DNA of 64,000 nucleotides from Arthrobacter sp. Bz4 (GTDB lineage Bacteria; Actinomycetota; Actinomycetes; Actinomycetales; Micrococcaceae), in assembly GCF_003075455.1 (NCBI RefSeq), contig NZ_QDAE01000013.1, positions 1 to 64,000 on the forward strand. The letters run 5' to 3'. A program made the position numbers and the translations under genes. Below are positions 27,892 through 37,588 of the stretch, piece by piece. Numbering within the stretch: position 1 is the first letter of the stretch; every line of letters begins with the position of its first letter. A model generated the notes under the pieces. That model was not told the DNA's origin and ran no database searches. It was given only the letters and a program-made list of their open reading frames with translations.

Positions 27892-28377
27892 ATGACCGAG
27901 AACCCCAGCCCGTCGTCATTGAGCCACGTCCGCGCAGACGGCAGCGCCCACATGGTCGATGTGTCGGCGAAGGCTGAAACCACCCGCGAAGCCACCGCAC
28001 AGGCCATCCTGCACACCACCGCGGAGGTGGTCGGACTGATCACCGCCGGTGGCCTGCCCAAAGGCGACGCACTCGCCGTCGCGCGGGTGGCCGGCATCCT
28101 GGCTGCCAAGCAGACGTCCGTACTGATCCCGCTCTGCCACCCCCTGCCCTTGAGCAAGATCACCGTGGATTTCGAGGCCGCCGAGAACGCGGTGACAATT
28201 ACCTGCGCGGTCAAGACAACGGCAGTCACCGGCGTCGAGATGGAAGCCCTGACCGGTGCCTCCCTGGCAGCCCTCGCGCTCTACGACATGATCAAGGCAG
28301 TGGACAAGCGGGCCATCATCACTGACACGAAAGTGCTGGCGAAGTCCGGCGGCAAGAGCGGGGACTGGACGGCATGA
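27892..28377 (+). CDS. moaC: cyclic pyranopterin monophosphate synthase
   Basis: MoaC works with MoaA to make cyclic pyranopterin monophosphate. The 161 residues contain the signature blocks [32 protein letters not shown] and [30 protein letters not shown] is six bases upstream of the ATG. The stop overlaps the next ATG by four bases (ATGA). Confidence 0.96.
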   Translation: MTENPSPSSLSHVRADGSAHMVDVSAKAETTREATAQAILHTTAEVVGLITAGGLPKGDALAVARVAGILAAKQTSVLIPLCHPLPLSKITVDFEAAENAVTITCAVKTTAVTGVEMEALTGASLAALALYDMIKAVDKRAIITDTKVLAKSGGKSGDWTA

Positions 28378-28856
28378 GCGCCCCGCGCACCGCAGCGGTG
28401 ATCATCGCCTCGACCCGCGCAGCCGCCGGGGTTTACCAGGACGAGTGCGGTCCACTCATCCACACCTGGCTGCTGGAGAACGGCTTCGCGCCGCAGGAAA
28501 TCCTGGTGGTGCCCGACGGCGACGCCGTGGGCCAAACGATCGGTGACGTGCTCAAGGGCTCACCGTCGGTGGTTATCACCAGCGGCGGCACCGGGTTGAG
28601 CCCCGACGATGTCACCCCCGAACAAACCGCGCCCTACCTTCAGCGCCACCTGCCCGGCGTGATGGAAGCGCTCCGGCGCCTCGGTACCGAGAAGGTCCCA
28701 ACAGCAGCACTGAGCCGTGGTCATGCTGGCACCGCCGGAAGCACCTTCGTGATCAACCTGCCCGGCTCACCCGGCGGGGTCCGGGACGGGTTGGCAGTGC
28801 TCAGACCACTGCTGGGGCACATCTGCTCCCAGCTGGAAGGAAAAAATGAACACTAG
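28374..28856 (+). CDS. MogA/MoaB family molybdopterin adenylyltransferase
   Basis: 160 residues with the MoCF-binding motif [20 protein letters not shown] and the C-terminal [16 protein letters not shown]. It would adenylylate molybdopterin before metal insertion by MoeA. It is translationally coupled to moaC upstream (ATGA) and overlaps moaE by 11 bases. I cannot separate MogA from MoaB subtypes by eye. Confidence 0.9.
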   Translation: MSAPRTAAVIIASTRAAAGVYQDECGPLIHTWLLENGFAPQEILVVPDGDAVGQTIGDVLKGSPSVVITSGGTGLSPDDVTPEQTAPYLQRHLPGVMEALRRLGTEKVPTAALSRGHAGTAGSTFVINLPGSPGGVRDGLAVLRPLLGHICSQLEGKNEH

Positions 28857-29298
28857 CCACGTGGTGCATGTGTCCCTCGCGCAGCAAAGCATCAGCCTCG
28901 ATGAGGCCCTCGCCCAGGTCGACGCACCGGACTGTGGAGCGGTAGTGGGTTTCGGCGGGGTGGTGAGAAACCACGACGGCGGCCGCGACGTCACGTCGCT
29001 GAGCTACTCGGCGCACCCCAGCGCTGAGCGGATTATCGGCGAGATCGCCGACGGGATCGCCGCCCGGTACCAGGGCGTTCGGATCTGGGTGGCGCACCGC
29101 GTCGGTCCGCTAACCATTGGTGACCCTGCCCTGGTGGCAGCTGTCGCCTCCGCCCACCGGGGCGAAGCCTTCGCCGCCTGCTCCGAGCTGGTGGACACCG
29201 TCAAGGAAAAGGTCCCCATCTGGAAGGAACAGTTCTTCACCGACGGGACCGTCGAGTGGGTGGGTGCCGGATCCGCAGCCACCGCGGGGGACTCCTGA
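28846..29298 (+). CDS. moaE: molybdopterin synthase catalytic subunit
   Basis: 150 residues. It has the MoaE core CGAVVGFGGVVRNHDGG, the ALVAAVASAHRGEAF segment and the catalytic lysines in VKEKVPIWKEQFF. Together with MoaD (23.4 kb) it transfers two sulfurs to make molybdopterin. GGAAGG lies six to eight bases upstream of the ATG, inside the end of the previous gene. It is the last Moco gene of the plus-strand run. Confidence 0.95.
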   Translation: MNTSHVVHVSLAQQSISLDEALAQVDAPDCGAVVGFGGVVRNHDGGRDVTSLSYSAHPSAERIIGEIADGIAARYQGVRIWVAHRVGPLTIGDPALVAAVASAHRGEAFAACSELVDTVKEKVPIWKEQFFTDGTVEWVGAGSAATAGDS

Positions 29299-29327
29299 CC
29301 CAAATGGGCAGGGGAGTGCCTGATCAG

Positions 29328-29333
29328 TAGGGT
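29328..29333 (+). promoter_or_regulatory. -10 element for dapB
   Basis: TAGGGT ends eight bases before the dapB ATG at 29342, giving a leaderless or near-leaderless transcript. No ribosome binding site is visible. Confidence 0.45.
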
Positions 29334-29341
29334 TGGGTGTT

Positions 29342-30100
29342 ATGACTGAACAACTTGCCGTGGCCGTACTCGGCGCCGCCGGCCGCATGGGGTCGGAGGC
29401 CGTCAAGGCCATCGACGCCGCAGCGGACCTGAAACTGGTGGCAGCCCTCGGGCGCGAAGACACCCTGGAGACCATTGTCGCGGCCGGCGCGCAATGCATC
29501 GTCGACCTCTCCGTCCCCGACGCGACCTTCGACAACGTGGTGTTCGCCGTGGAGCGCGGCATCCATGCCGTCGTCGGGACTACCGGGTGGGACGAATCAC
29601 GGCTGCAGCAGCTCGGCAGTCTGCTCGCTGATCACCCGACCACCGGGGTGCTGATCGCCCCGAACTTCGCGGTCGGCTCGGTGCTGGCCTCAGCGTTCGC
29701 CGCGCGGGCAGCCAAATACTTCGAGTCGGTTGAGATCGTCGAACTGCATCATCCGGACAAGGTGGACGCTCCCTCGGGCACCGCCGTGCGGACCGCGAAC
29801 CTGATCGCGCAAACACGCCGGGAAGCAGGCCTTCCCGCCAGCCCCGACGCAACCACCGCCGAGCTCGACGGCGCCCGCGGCGCCGACGTCGACGGCGTCC
29901 GGGTGCACTCGGTACGGCTGCGCGGTCTGGTCGCGCACCAGGAGGTGCTCCTCGGTGGCGTTGGCGAGCAGCTCACCATTCGCCATGACTCCTACCACCG
30001 CGAATCATTCATGCCCGGCGTGCTGCTGGGCGTGCGCGGTGTCGCGTCCCACCCCGGCCTGACGGTCGGGCTGGACGGCTACCTCGAACTGGAAGCGTGA
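29342..30100 (+). CDS. dapB: 4-hydroxy-tetrahydrodipicolinate reductase
   Basis: The second step of the DAP/lysine branch, cytosolic. The 252-residue product has the NAD(P) motif LGAAGRMGSEAV at the N-terminus, TTGWDESRL and the substrate signature ELHHPDKVDAPSGTAVRTA. ATG 29342 (MTEQLAVAV) is preferred over the in-frame TTG at 29333. The stop overlaps a GTG (GTGA) of the following membrane-protein gene. dapA lies 1.7 kb downstream. Confidence 0.95.
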   Translation: MTEQLAVAVLGAAGRMGSEAVKAIDAAADLKLVAALGREDTLETIVAAGAQCIVDLSVPDATFDNVVFAVERGIHAVVGTTGWDESRLQQLGSLLADHPTTGVLIAPNFAVGSVLASAFAARAAKYFESVEIVELHHPDKVDAPSGTAVRTANLIAQTRREAGLPASPDATTAELDGARGADVDGVRVHSVRLRGLVAHQEVLLGGVGEQLTIRHDSYHRESFMPGVLLGVRGVASHPGLTVGLDGYLELEA

Positions 30101-30590
30101 GCTCCCCCATGGCCGAAACAGCTGGATTCCTTGACGCAGTAAAACGCCACCGGGCCAAAATCGGCGTCGCACTGGTGAGCCTGCTGCTCGTCTTCTGGCT
30201 GATCATCGCCCTGCAACGCAGCGTCATCCTCCTCACCGACCCGGACCTGGTCGCCAAGCACTCGGGCTCGCCTACCTCCTCTTGCCGCTGATCGGCGGGT
30301 GGGCCATGATCCGCGAACTGCTGTTCGGGATACAGACCTCAAAGATGGCGTCCGACCTTGATGCCGAGGGAGGGCTCCCCATCGACGACCTGCCCCGTAC
30401 CCCCGCCGGTCGGATTGTCCGGTCGGCAGCGGACGCACGGTTCCCCGAATACCAGGCGGAGGTTGAGGCGGCGCCGGACGACTGGCGCGGCTGGTTCAGG
30501 CTCTCCTGCGCCTACGACGCAGCAGGGGACAGGACCAGGGCGAGGCGCTCCATGCGCACCGCCGGGAAACTGTACAACGCAGCCCGCTAA
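30097..30590 (+). CDS. small membrane-anchored protein of unknown function (interrupted by a -1 frameshift)
   Basis: GTG 30097 overlaps the dapB stop. The N-terminal frame gives a basic start and a transmembrane helix (IGVALVSLLLVFWLIIALQ). Near 30259-30261 the frame shifts; the next frame continues with a second helix (LGLAYLLLPLIGGWAMI) and a soluble domain with DDWRGWFRLSCAYDAAGDRTRARRSMR, a tetratricopeptide-like helix pair. One missing base restores 164 residues. I do not know its function, but the dapB-linked position is seen in related genomes (recollection). Confidence 0.7.
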
Positions 30591-30595
30591 CAGCG

Positions 30596-31768
30596 TTAGC
30601 TGTTCACACCCGCCCGCGCCGCCCGCGACGCTCCGGAGGTCAGTAACTCCAGGGGCCCGCGGGCGTTGATGCGCTGGAAGAGGATGCCGAGGACAACAAA
30701 CACGACCGCCTGGCCCCAATACACCAGCGCCGGGTCGGGCGCCGGGGTCTGGGCATCGACAACGCTCATGGTCCAGATATGAACCGCGTAAAGGGTCAGG
30801 GTCATCGCCCCGGCTGCCGACAGGGGGAGCAGCGCGGATTCAAACCGCCGGGTGGCCAGCAGGCACAGCCCAATCACCAGGGCAGCCGTCCCGCCGGTGT
30901 GCAGCAGGTCCAGGGGGGAGCCCGAGTGGGGTGCGCTCACGGCCAGCCACCACCACGAATCGGATTGGTCGACCCCCGTCAGGCTGACGCTCATCATTGC
31001 CGCCAGCGGGTATCTGCTGCCGTCGGGGGTCTGCAGCAGTGCCGCCAGACCGCCCAACGGGCCGAGGAGGTAGCCGCTGACGAGTTTCGCCGCCACGGCC
31101 AGGGTCGCACCGGACACCACCAGGCCCAGTTGTACCCGTTTGTCCCGGAGTGGTAGACGGCCGATCGCCATGCCGATCAGGATGTAGCTCAGCCACTGCA
31201 ACGCCGGGTAGTAGCCGGTCACGGTGATGTCGGCGAGCAGCGTGGCTGGTTCCAGCAGCGTTTCCCAGAGCGGATTCCCACCAATCGACGGCGGATTGAC
31301 CGTCTCGGCGATCCAGGGCCGCAGCAAATAGGCGGCGACCGGCGAAAGGAGCAGCCAGCCTGCTGCCCACCAGAGAAGCCGCCTGAACGGCATGGAGACG
31401 AACGGCAGCGCCAGCAGGAACAGCACCCCGTAGTGGAAGAGGATGATGGCGATGTTGGTTTCCAGTCCGCCCAGCATCAGCCCGATCACCATGATGACGG
31501 CCGCACGTGCCGCGATGCCCCGGCGGTCCATCCCGATGGCGTTGCGGTGGTGGATCCGGTTCCCTCCGGTCAACAGGGCAAGGCCGAGCCCGGCGACGAC
31601 GGCGAACAGGGCTGATGCCCGGCCGGAGAAAACCAGGGCCACCCATGACGCCTCGGCCGTGCCCGGAACGTACAGGGCAAAAATGTGGGTGCTCATCATC
31701 CCAAACAGCGCCACACCGCGGGCGGCGTCGACCCCGCTCAGCCGGCGGGTTACCTTGCCAGATACCAT
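30596..31768 (-). CDS. DUF418 / heparan-alpha-glucosaminide acetyltransferase-like membrane protein
   Basis: 390 residues with about ten transmembrane helices. The N-terminal RLSGVDAARGVALFGMMSTHIF resembles the start of DUF1624/DUF418 acyltransferase-like proteins, and the C-terminal LYAVHIWTM-YWGQAVVFVVLGILFQR segment fits DUF418. Catalytic activity and substrate are unknown. It is convergent with the 30.1-kb membrane gene (5-base gap) and divergent from dapA. Confidence 0.78.
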   Translation of the reverse strand: MVSGKVTRRLSGVDAARGVALFGMMSTHIFALYVPGTAEASWVALVFSGRASALFAVVAGLGLALLTGGNRIHHRNAIGMDRRGIAARAAVIMVIGLMLGGLETNIAIILFHYGVLFLLALPFVSMPFRRLLWWAAGWLLLSPVAAYLLRPWIAETVNPPSIGGNPLWETLLEPATLLADITVTGYYPALQWLSYILIGMAIGRLPLRDKRVQLGLVVSGATLAVAAKLVSGYLLGPLGGLAALLQTPDGSRYPLAAMMSVSLTGVDQSDSWWWLAVSAPHSGSPLDLLHTGGTAALVIGLCLLATRRFESALLPLSAAGAMTLTLYAVHIWTMSVVDAQTPAPDPALVYWGQAVVFVVLGILFQRINARGPLELLTSGASRAARAGVNS

Positions 31769-31844
31769 GACCTGATCGTCTCACAGCGGGGAGTCAGCCC
31801 CGCGGCGGCGATGTGCAGCGGAAGCTAAACGGTGTCGAACCGGG

Positions 31845-31850
31845 TAACGT
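31845..31850 (+). promoter_or_regulatory. -10 element for dapA (leaderless)
   Basis: TAACGT is followed by seven bases (TTTACCC) and the dapA ATG at 31858. Confidence 0.6.
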
Positions 31851-31857
31851 TTTACCC

Positions 31858-32805
31858 ATGGCTCAAACCGACACCCGCACCCTTCCCTTCGGCACCCTGG
31901 TCACAGCGATGGTGACCCCGTTCCACGCTGACGGCAGCGTGGACTTCGAGGCCACCGCCCAGCTCGCGACTCACCTGGTCGACGACGGCTGCGACGGCCT
32001 GGTGATCTCCGGGACCACCGGTGAGACCTCCACGCTGGAGGACCAGGAAAAGGAAGACCTGTTCCGGGTGGTCGTGGAAGCCGTGGGCGGGCGGGCGAAG
32101 GTCATCGCCGGCACCGGAACCAACCACACCTCGCACTCCATCGAGATGGCGCAGCGTGCCGTGCGCGCTGGCGTCGACGGACAACTGGTGGTCACCCCGT
32201 ACTACAACAAGCCCACCCAGGCCGGTGTGCTGGCCCACTTCGAAGCGATTGCCGCTGCCACCGAGCTGCCCATCATGATCTACGACATCCCAGGCCGGTC
32301 CAGCATCCCGATCCAGACCGAGACCATGATCCGGCTGGCAGACAATCCCAGGATTGTCGCGCTCAAGGATGCCAAAGCGGATTTCGCGGAGATCACCAGG
32401 GTGCTCGCCAACACCACGCTCGACGTGTACTCGGGCGACGACGGCCTCACCCTCCCCTGGATGATGGCTGGCGGCGTCGGTGTGGTCAGTGTCAGCGCAC
32501 ACGTGGCCACCGCCCAGTTCAGGGCGCTGGTCGACGCCGCGGGCGCCGGGGACGTGGCCACCGCCCGCCGGATCCACTTTGAGCTCGACCCGGTGGTGCG
32601 CGCGGTGATGACCCACATCCCCGGAGCCGTCTCGGCGAAGCAGATCCTCAAACGGCAGGGGCTGATCCCCAACGCTGCGGTGCGGCTGCCCCTGGTCGGA
32701 CCCACCGCCGTCGAGATGGAAACCGTGCTCGCCGACCTGGCCGAAGCGGGGATGAACTTCGACCGCCCGCGCTCCACCCGGACCGCTGACGGAACACCCG
32801 CATGA
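31858..32805 (+). CDS. dapA: 4-hydroxy-tetrahydrodipicolinate synthase
   Basis: The first committed enzyme of DAP/lysine synthesis; it condenses pyruvate with aspartate semialdehyde. The 315-residue TIM barrel has GTTGETSTLE, VVTPYYNKPTQAG (catalytic Tyr) and the Schiff-base Lys170 in VALKDAKADF. The start is ATG 31858, directly downstream of a leaderless-type hexamer; the frame is open to 31813. The stop overlaps the RNase J ATG by four bases. Confidence 0.96.
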   Translation: MAQTDTRTLPFGTLVTAMVTPFHADGSVDFEATAQLATHLVDDGCDGLVISGTTGETSTLEDQEKEDLFRVVVEAVGGRAKVIAGTGTNHTSHSIEMAQRAVRAGVDGQLVVTPYYNKPTQAGVLAHFEAIAAATELPIMIYDIPGRSSIPIQTETMIRLADNPRIVALKDAKADFAEITRVLANTTLDVYSGDDGLTLPWMMAGGVGVVSVSAHVATAQFRALVDAAGAGDVATARRIHFELDPVVRAVMTHIPGAVSAKQILKRQGLIPNAAVRLPLVGPTAVEMETVLADLAEAGMNFDRPRSTRTADGTPA

Positions 32806-34493
32806 CGGTATCGGCCGCCACCGCACTCATCGCCCCACCAGAACTCGCACCGGGCGTTCTGCGCATCGTCCCCCTGGGCGGCCTCGGCGAAATCGGTCGG
32901 AACATGGCGGTGTTCGAACTGGACGGAAAACTCCTGATCGTCGACTGTGGGGTGCTGTTTCCCGAGGAAAACCAGCCCGGCGTCGACCTGATCCTCCCCG
33001 ACTTTTCGTACCTCGAGGACCGGCTCGACGACGTCGTCGGACTGGTCCTGACGCACGGTCATGAGGACCACATTGGCGCTGTTCCGTATCTGCTGCGGCA
33101 CAAAAAAGACATCCCGCTGATCGGCTCCCAGCTCACGTTGGCCCTGATCGAAGCGAAACTGCAGGAACACCGGATCACCCCCTACACCCTCACCGTCACC
33201 GAGGGGCAGATTGAACAGTTCGGACCGTTCGAGTGCGAGTTCGTGGCGGTCAACCACTCCATCCCGGATGCCCTCGCGGTCTTCATCCGCACCAGCGCAG
33301 GAAACGTTTTGCACACCGGCGACTTCAAGATGGACCAGTTGCCCCTGGACGGGCGCATCACCGACCTGAGGGCGTTCGCGCGGCTCGGCGAAGAGGGAGT
33401 TGACCTCCTCATGGTCGACTCGACCAACGCCGACGTGCCCGGTTTCACCACCGCCGAACGCGAGATCGGACCGGTCCTGAACCGGCTGTTTGGGCAGGTC
33501 ACCAAACGGATCATCGTCGCGTCGTTCTCGTCCCACATCCACCGGGTACAGCAAGTGCTCGACGCCGCCGAAGCGCACGGGCGTTTCGTCTGCTTCGCCG
33601 GCCGCTCGATGGTGCGGAACATGGCCATCGCCGCGAAGCTCGGCTACCTCAGGGTTCCCGACGGCATTCTCGTGGACATCAAGAACGTGGACACCCTGCC
33701 GGACGACAAGGTGGTTCTCATGTCCACCGGCTCCCAGGGTGAGCCGATGGCCGCCCTGTCCCGGATGGCCAACGGCGACCACCGGATCATCGTCGGCAAG
33801 GGCGACACCGTGATCCTCGCGTCCTCACTGATCCCGGGCAACGAGAACGCCGTGTTCAGGGTCATCAACGGGCTGCTCAAGCTCGGCGCCGACGTCATCC
33901 ACAAGGGCAACGAAAAGGTCCACGTGTCCGGGCACGCTGCAGCCGGTGAGTTGCTGTACTGCTACAACATCCTCAGGCCCCGGAACGTCATGCCCGTCCA
34001 CGGCGAAACCCGCCACCTGATTGCCAACGCCCGGCTCGCCGAGCAGATCGGGATCCCGAGCGAAAACGTGCTGCTCACCGACGACGGTTCGGTCATTGAC
34101 CTGGTGGGCGGGGTAGCCCGCGTGGTCGGGGCGGTGGAATGCGGTTTCGTCTATGTGGACGGGTCGAGCATCGGCGAGATCACCGACGCCGACCTGAAGG
34201 ACCGCCGGGTCCTCGGCGAGGAGGGGTTCATCTCCATCGTCACGGTGGTCAACAGGAGCACCGGCAAGATCGTGTCCGGTCCCGACATCCACGCCCGGGG
34301 TTTCGCCGAAGACGACTCGGTGTTCGATGAGATCAAGCCCAAACTCAACGCCGCACTCGAAGAAGCAGTAATGAGCAACAAGGACCACACCGTCTACCAG
34401 CTGCAACAGGTGGTCCGCCGGGTGATTGGTACCTGGGTGAATAGGCGCTACCGCCGCCGGCCGATGATCATTCCGGTGGTCATGGAGGCGTAG
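32802..34493 (+). CDS. rnj: ribonuclease J
   Basis: A metallo-beta-lactamase/beta-CASP RNase with endo- and 5'-exonuclease activity in mRNA decay and rRNA maturation. The 563 residues include the zinc motif HGHEDH (85-90), the later NHSIPDA and HTGDFK histidines, beta-CASP motifs (FSSHIHRVQQ, STGSQGEPM) and HVSGHAAAGEL / MPVHGETRHL. It starts by ATGA overlap with dapA, so the two are coupled. The dapA-rnj pair is conserved in actinobacteria. Confidence 0.95.
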   Translation: MTVSAATALIAPPELAPGVLRIVPLGGLGEIGRNMAVFELDGKLLIVDCGVLFPEENQPGVDLILPDFSYLEDRLDDVVGLVLTHGHEDHIGAVPYLLRHKKDIPLIGSQLTLALIEAKLQEHRITPYTLTVTEGQIEQFGPFECEFVAVNHSIPDALAVFIRTSAGNVLHTGDFKMDQLPLDGRITDLRAFARLGEEGVDLLMVDSTNADVPGFTTAEREIGPVLNRLFGQVTKRIIVASFSSHIHRVQQVLDAAEAHGRFVCFAGRSMVRNMAIAAKLGYLRVPDGILVDIKNVDTLPDDKVVLMSTGSQGEPMAALSRMANGDHRIIVGKGDTVILASSLIPGNENAVFRVINGLLKLGADVIHKGNEKVHVSGHAAAGELLYCYNILRPRNVMPVHGETRHLIANARLAEQIGIPSENVLLTDDGSVIDLVGGVARVVGAVECGFVYVDGSSIGEITDADLKDRRVLGEEGFISIVTVVNRSTGKIVSGPDIHARGFAEDDSVFDEIKPKLNAALEEAVMSNKDHTVYQLQQVVRRVIGTWVNRRYRRRPMIIPVVMEA

Positions 34494-34647
34494 CAGCCGA
34501 AACCGGCAGCAGGCCTGCTCGCCGGGACTCCCGGCTCACCGGGCAGAGCTGTCGATGCTCGGCGGACGCCCCCACCTGCCGAGCAGCACTGCATGCGGCA
34601 ACGCAGATCCGGCCGCGTATGTCCGGGGAATCCGGGGCTATGTCCGG

Positions 34648-34653
34648 TACCGT
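34648..34653 (+). promoter_or_regulatory. -10 element for ftsK (leaderless)
   Basis: TACCGT is followed by seven bases and ATG 34661. This ATG is internal to the longest frame but is the one set in leaderless position. Confidence 0.5.
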
Positions 34654-34660
34654 TGGCACT

Positions 34661-37579
34661 ATGGCGACTCGTACTTCCCCGGACCCCAGAGGTTCACAGC
34701 AGTCGCGCGGTAAGAACACCTCGGCTGCTGCGCGTTCAACTTCGGGCCGTAGCGGCGCAAACAAAAGCGGTGGCAACACCCGGCAACCCACCAAACAGCA
34801 GCCCGCGCTGCCCGGGGACACGCTTCCTCTGCCTCTGCGCGCACTCCGGGGGCTGTGGATGGGGGCCGCCCACATGGTCGCCTCGGGTATCCGCAAGTTC
34901 GGGCACGACGTCCACCCGGACAAGGAGCTCCGCCGGGACGGTACCGGCCTGTTCCTGATGATCCTCAGCGTGGCAGTCGCCGCAGTCGAGTGGTGGGCGC
35001 TCACGGGGCCCGGCGCCGATGTGGTGCACGCTGTCGCCGCTGGAACCTTCGGTTGGATGGCGCTGCTTGTGCCGTTCATGCTGCTGATCGGCGCGGTGCG
35101 CCTCTTCAGGTATCCGGAGAACCACCGGGCCAACAACCGGGTGGGCATTGGGATGACCATTGCCCTGTTCGCGGGTTCAGGTATCGCCCACCTCTCGGGG
35201 GGAGCGCCAGCCCTCGCCGACGGTTTCGAACGCCTCTGGCAGGCCGGGGGAGTGGTCGGCTTCCTCGTGGCCGGCCCGCTCAGCGGAATCCTGACCGAAT
35301 GGCCGGTGATCGTGCTGCTCTCGGCACTCATTTTCCTGAGCCTGCTGATCATTACCGCCACCCCGTTCCGCCACATCCCCTCCCGGCTGCGCGCCCTGTA
35401 TGAGCACCTGATGGGCCAGGACCTCATCGAGCGGGACCAGCAGGGCACCAAGGAACGGGGAACCGACCCGGCCACCGAAAAACATGATCAAAGCTACCTC
35501 GACGAGCGCCACTCGGCACCCGGCAGGAAACCCAAACGCAAGATGCGTCTCTTCGGACGCGATCGTGCGGCCGACCGCGCCCAGGCCGAGCTTGACGGGT
35601 ACGTCGGTGATGAAGCATTCGAGCGGGCAGTCCTGGCCGACGACGACGACGACACCCAGCACCAGACTCAGGCGCACCAGGCGGCGCCGGTCCCCACCGA
35701 ACCGCGGGTACCACCGGGCGTCCGGCGTCCCACCCAGCAGGAACGCGCCACCGAGAAGATCAAACAGGATCATGGCATCCCCACAGATCCCAACGACCGC
35801 GCCCACGACCCCGGTGGCAACCCTGAACCGGCCACCGAGGCGATGGCGGTCCTCCCTGCCCCCGCACCACAGGTACCGTCCAATCCGGTGCAGCCGCAGA
35901 TCCCGCCGACCCCCATGCCGCAGCGCACCGAGCAGCTGCAGCTGGCCGGCGACGTCACGTACACCCTGCCGCCGTCGGACTACCTGCCCGCCGGTACCCC
36001 GCCCAAGGAACGGTCCGAAGCCAACGACTCTGTGGTCGCAGCCCTGACCCACACCCTCGACCAGTTCCACGTTGACGCGAAGGTCACGGGGTTCTCCCGC
36101 GGCCCCACTGTCACCCGCTACGAAATCGAGCTGGCGCCGGGCACCAAGGTGGAACGGGTGACCGCGCTGTCCAAGAACATCTCCTACGCCGTCGCGAGTT
36201 CCGACGTCCGCATCCTGTCCCCGATTCCGGGCAAGTCGGCCATCGGCATCGAGATCCCCAACACCGACCGTGAAACGGTGTCACTGGGCGACGTGCTGCG
36301 GTCCGGCAACGCCCGCAAGAGCGAACACCCGATGGTGATGGGTGTCGGCAAGGACGTTGAGGGCGGGTTCGTCGTCGCCAACCTGGCCAAGATGCCCCAC
36401 CTGCTGGTTGCCGGTGCCACCGGTGCCGGTAAATCATCGTTCGTGAACTCCATGATCACCTCGATCCTGATGCGCTCCACCCCCGACGAGGTGCGCATGG
36501 TGATGGTCGACCCCAAGCGGGTGGAGCTCACCGCCTACGAAGGCGTGCCGCACCTGATCACGCCCATCATCACCAGCCCCAAGAAGGCCGCTGAGGCGCT
36601 GCAGTGGGTAGTCCGTGAAATGGACACCCGCTACGACGATCTCGCCAACTACGGCTACAAGCACATCGATGACTTCAACAAGGCGGTCCGGAACGGGAAG
36701 GTCATGCCGCCCGAGGGTTCCAAGCGCGTGGTGCGCCCGTACCCGTATCTGCTGGTCATCGTCGACGAGCTCGCCGACCTGATGATGGTCGCCCCGCGCG
36801 ACGTCGAGGACTCGATCGTGCGCATCACCCAGCTGGCGCGCGCCGCCGGCATCCACCTGGTGCTCGCCACCCAGCGGCCATCGGTCGACGTCGTCACCGG
36901 CCTGATCAAAGCCAACGTTCCGTCCCGGATGGCGTTCGCGACGTCGTCGGTCACCGACTCCCGCGTGGTCCTGGACCAGCCGGGCGCCGAGAAGCTCATC
37001 GGTCAGGGCGACGCACTGTTCCTGCCCATGGGGGCATCCAAGCCCATGCGCGTGCAGGGCGCCTGGGTCACCGAGTCCGAAATCCACCGGGTGGTGGAAC
37101 ACGTCAAGGGCCAGCTGAAGGCCAACTATCGTGAGGATGTGGCGGTCGAGGCGCCGAAGAAGCAGATCGACGACGACATCGGCGACGACCTCGACGTTCT
37201 CCTGCAGGCCACGGAACTGGTGGTCACCACCCAGTTCGGTTCCACGTCCATGCTGCAGCGTAAACTGCGGGTCGGCTTCGCCAAGGCGGGCCGGCTCATG
37301 GACCTGTTGGAGTCCCGCGGTGTGGTGGGTCCCTCGGAAGGCTCAAAGGCCCGCGACGTCCTGGTCAAGCCTGATGACCTGGCAGCGGTACTCGGCGCCA
37401 TGCGCGGTGACGGACCCGTGTCCGTCCCCGATGAGCCGGCGCCCAGTGCCCCGCAGGCACCACCGATCGACCTGGTGGCCGACGATCTCGAGGCTCGCCG
37501 CCAGGCGGGCCAGTACCATGACGGCTCGGACGACGACGATGACGGCTCAACTGACGCCTGGAGCCTCACGGGAAGGTAG
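34661..37579 (+). CDS. ftsK: DNA translocase FtsK
   Basis: A septal DNA pump for chromosome segregation. From ATG 34661 the product is 972 residues: a basic Ser/Gly-rich N-terminus, four transmembrane helices (about residues 90-235), a Pro/Gln-rich linker, the RecA-like motor with GATGAGKSS (Lys591) and LLVIVDELADLMM, and the DNA-reading gamma domain (ELVVTTQFGSTSMLQRKLRVGFAKAGRLMDLLE). An in-frame ATG at 34619 would add 14 residues. The end overlaps the predicted pgsA -10 element. Confidence 0.95.
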   Translation: MATRTSPDPRGSQQSRGKNTSAAARSTSGRSGANKSGGNTRQPTKQQPALPGDTLPLPLRALRGLWMGAAHMVASGIRKFGHDVHPDKELRRDGTGLFLMILSVAVAAVEWWALTGPGADVVHAVAAGTFGWMALLVPFMLLIGAVRLFRYPENHRANNRVGIGMTIALFAGSGIAHLSGGAPALADGFERLWQAGGVVGFLVAGPLSGILTEWPVIVLLSALIFLSLLIITATPFRHIPSRLRALYEHLMGQDLIERDQQGTKERGTDPATEKHDQSYLDERHSAPGRKPKRKMRLFGRDRAADRAQAELDGYVGDEAFERAVLADDDDDTQHQTQAHQAAPVPTEPRVPPGVRRPTQQERATEKIKQDHGIPTDPNDRAHDPGGNPEPATEAMAVLPAPAPQVPSNPVQPQIPPTPMPQRTEQLQLAGDVTYTLPPSDYLPAGTPPKERSEANDSVVAALTHTLDQFHVDAKVTGFSRGPTVTRYEIELAPGTKVERVTALSKNISYAVASSDVRILSPIPGKSAIGIEIPNTDRETVSLGDVLRSGNARKSEHPMVMGVGKDVEGGFVVANLAKMPHLLVAGATGAGKSSFVNSMITSILMRSTPDEVRMVMVDPKRVELTAYEGVPHLITPIITSPKKAAEALQWVVREMDTRYDDLANYGYKHIDDFNKAVRNGKVMPPEGSKRVVRPYPYLLVIVDELADLMMVAPRDVEDSIVRITQLARAAGIHLVLATQRPSVDVVTGLIKANVPSRMAFATSSVTDSRVVLDQPGAEKLIGQGDALFLPMGASKPMRVQGAWVTESEIHRVVEHVKGQLKANYREDVAVEAPKKQIDDDIGDDLDVLLQATELVVTTQFGSTSMLQRKLRVGFAKAGRLMDLLESRGVVGPSEGSKARDVLVKPDDLAAVLGAMRGDGPVSVPDEPAPSAPQAPPIDLVADDLEARRQAGQYHDGSDDDDDGSTDAWSLTGR

Positions 37580-37582
37580 CCT
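37577..37582 (+). promoter_or_regulatory. -10 element for pgsA (leaderless)
   Basis: TAGCCT, which contains the ftsK stop codon, is followed by six bases and the pgsA GTG at 37589. Confidence 0.5.
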
Positions 37583-37588
37583 TATGCC

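Noticed and set aside
32280-33782. 500-codon open frame antisense to dapA and the RNase J gene
   Set aside because: It lies wholly opposite two conserved genes and its translation has no family motif.
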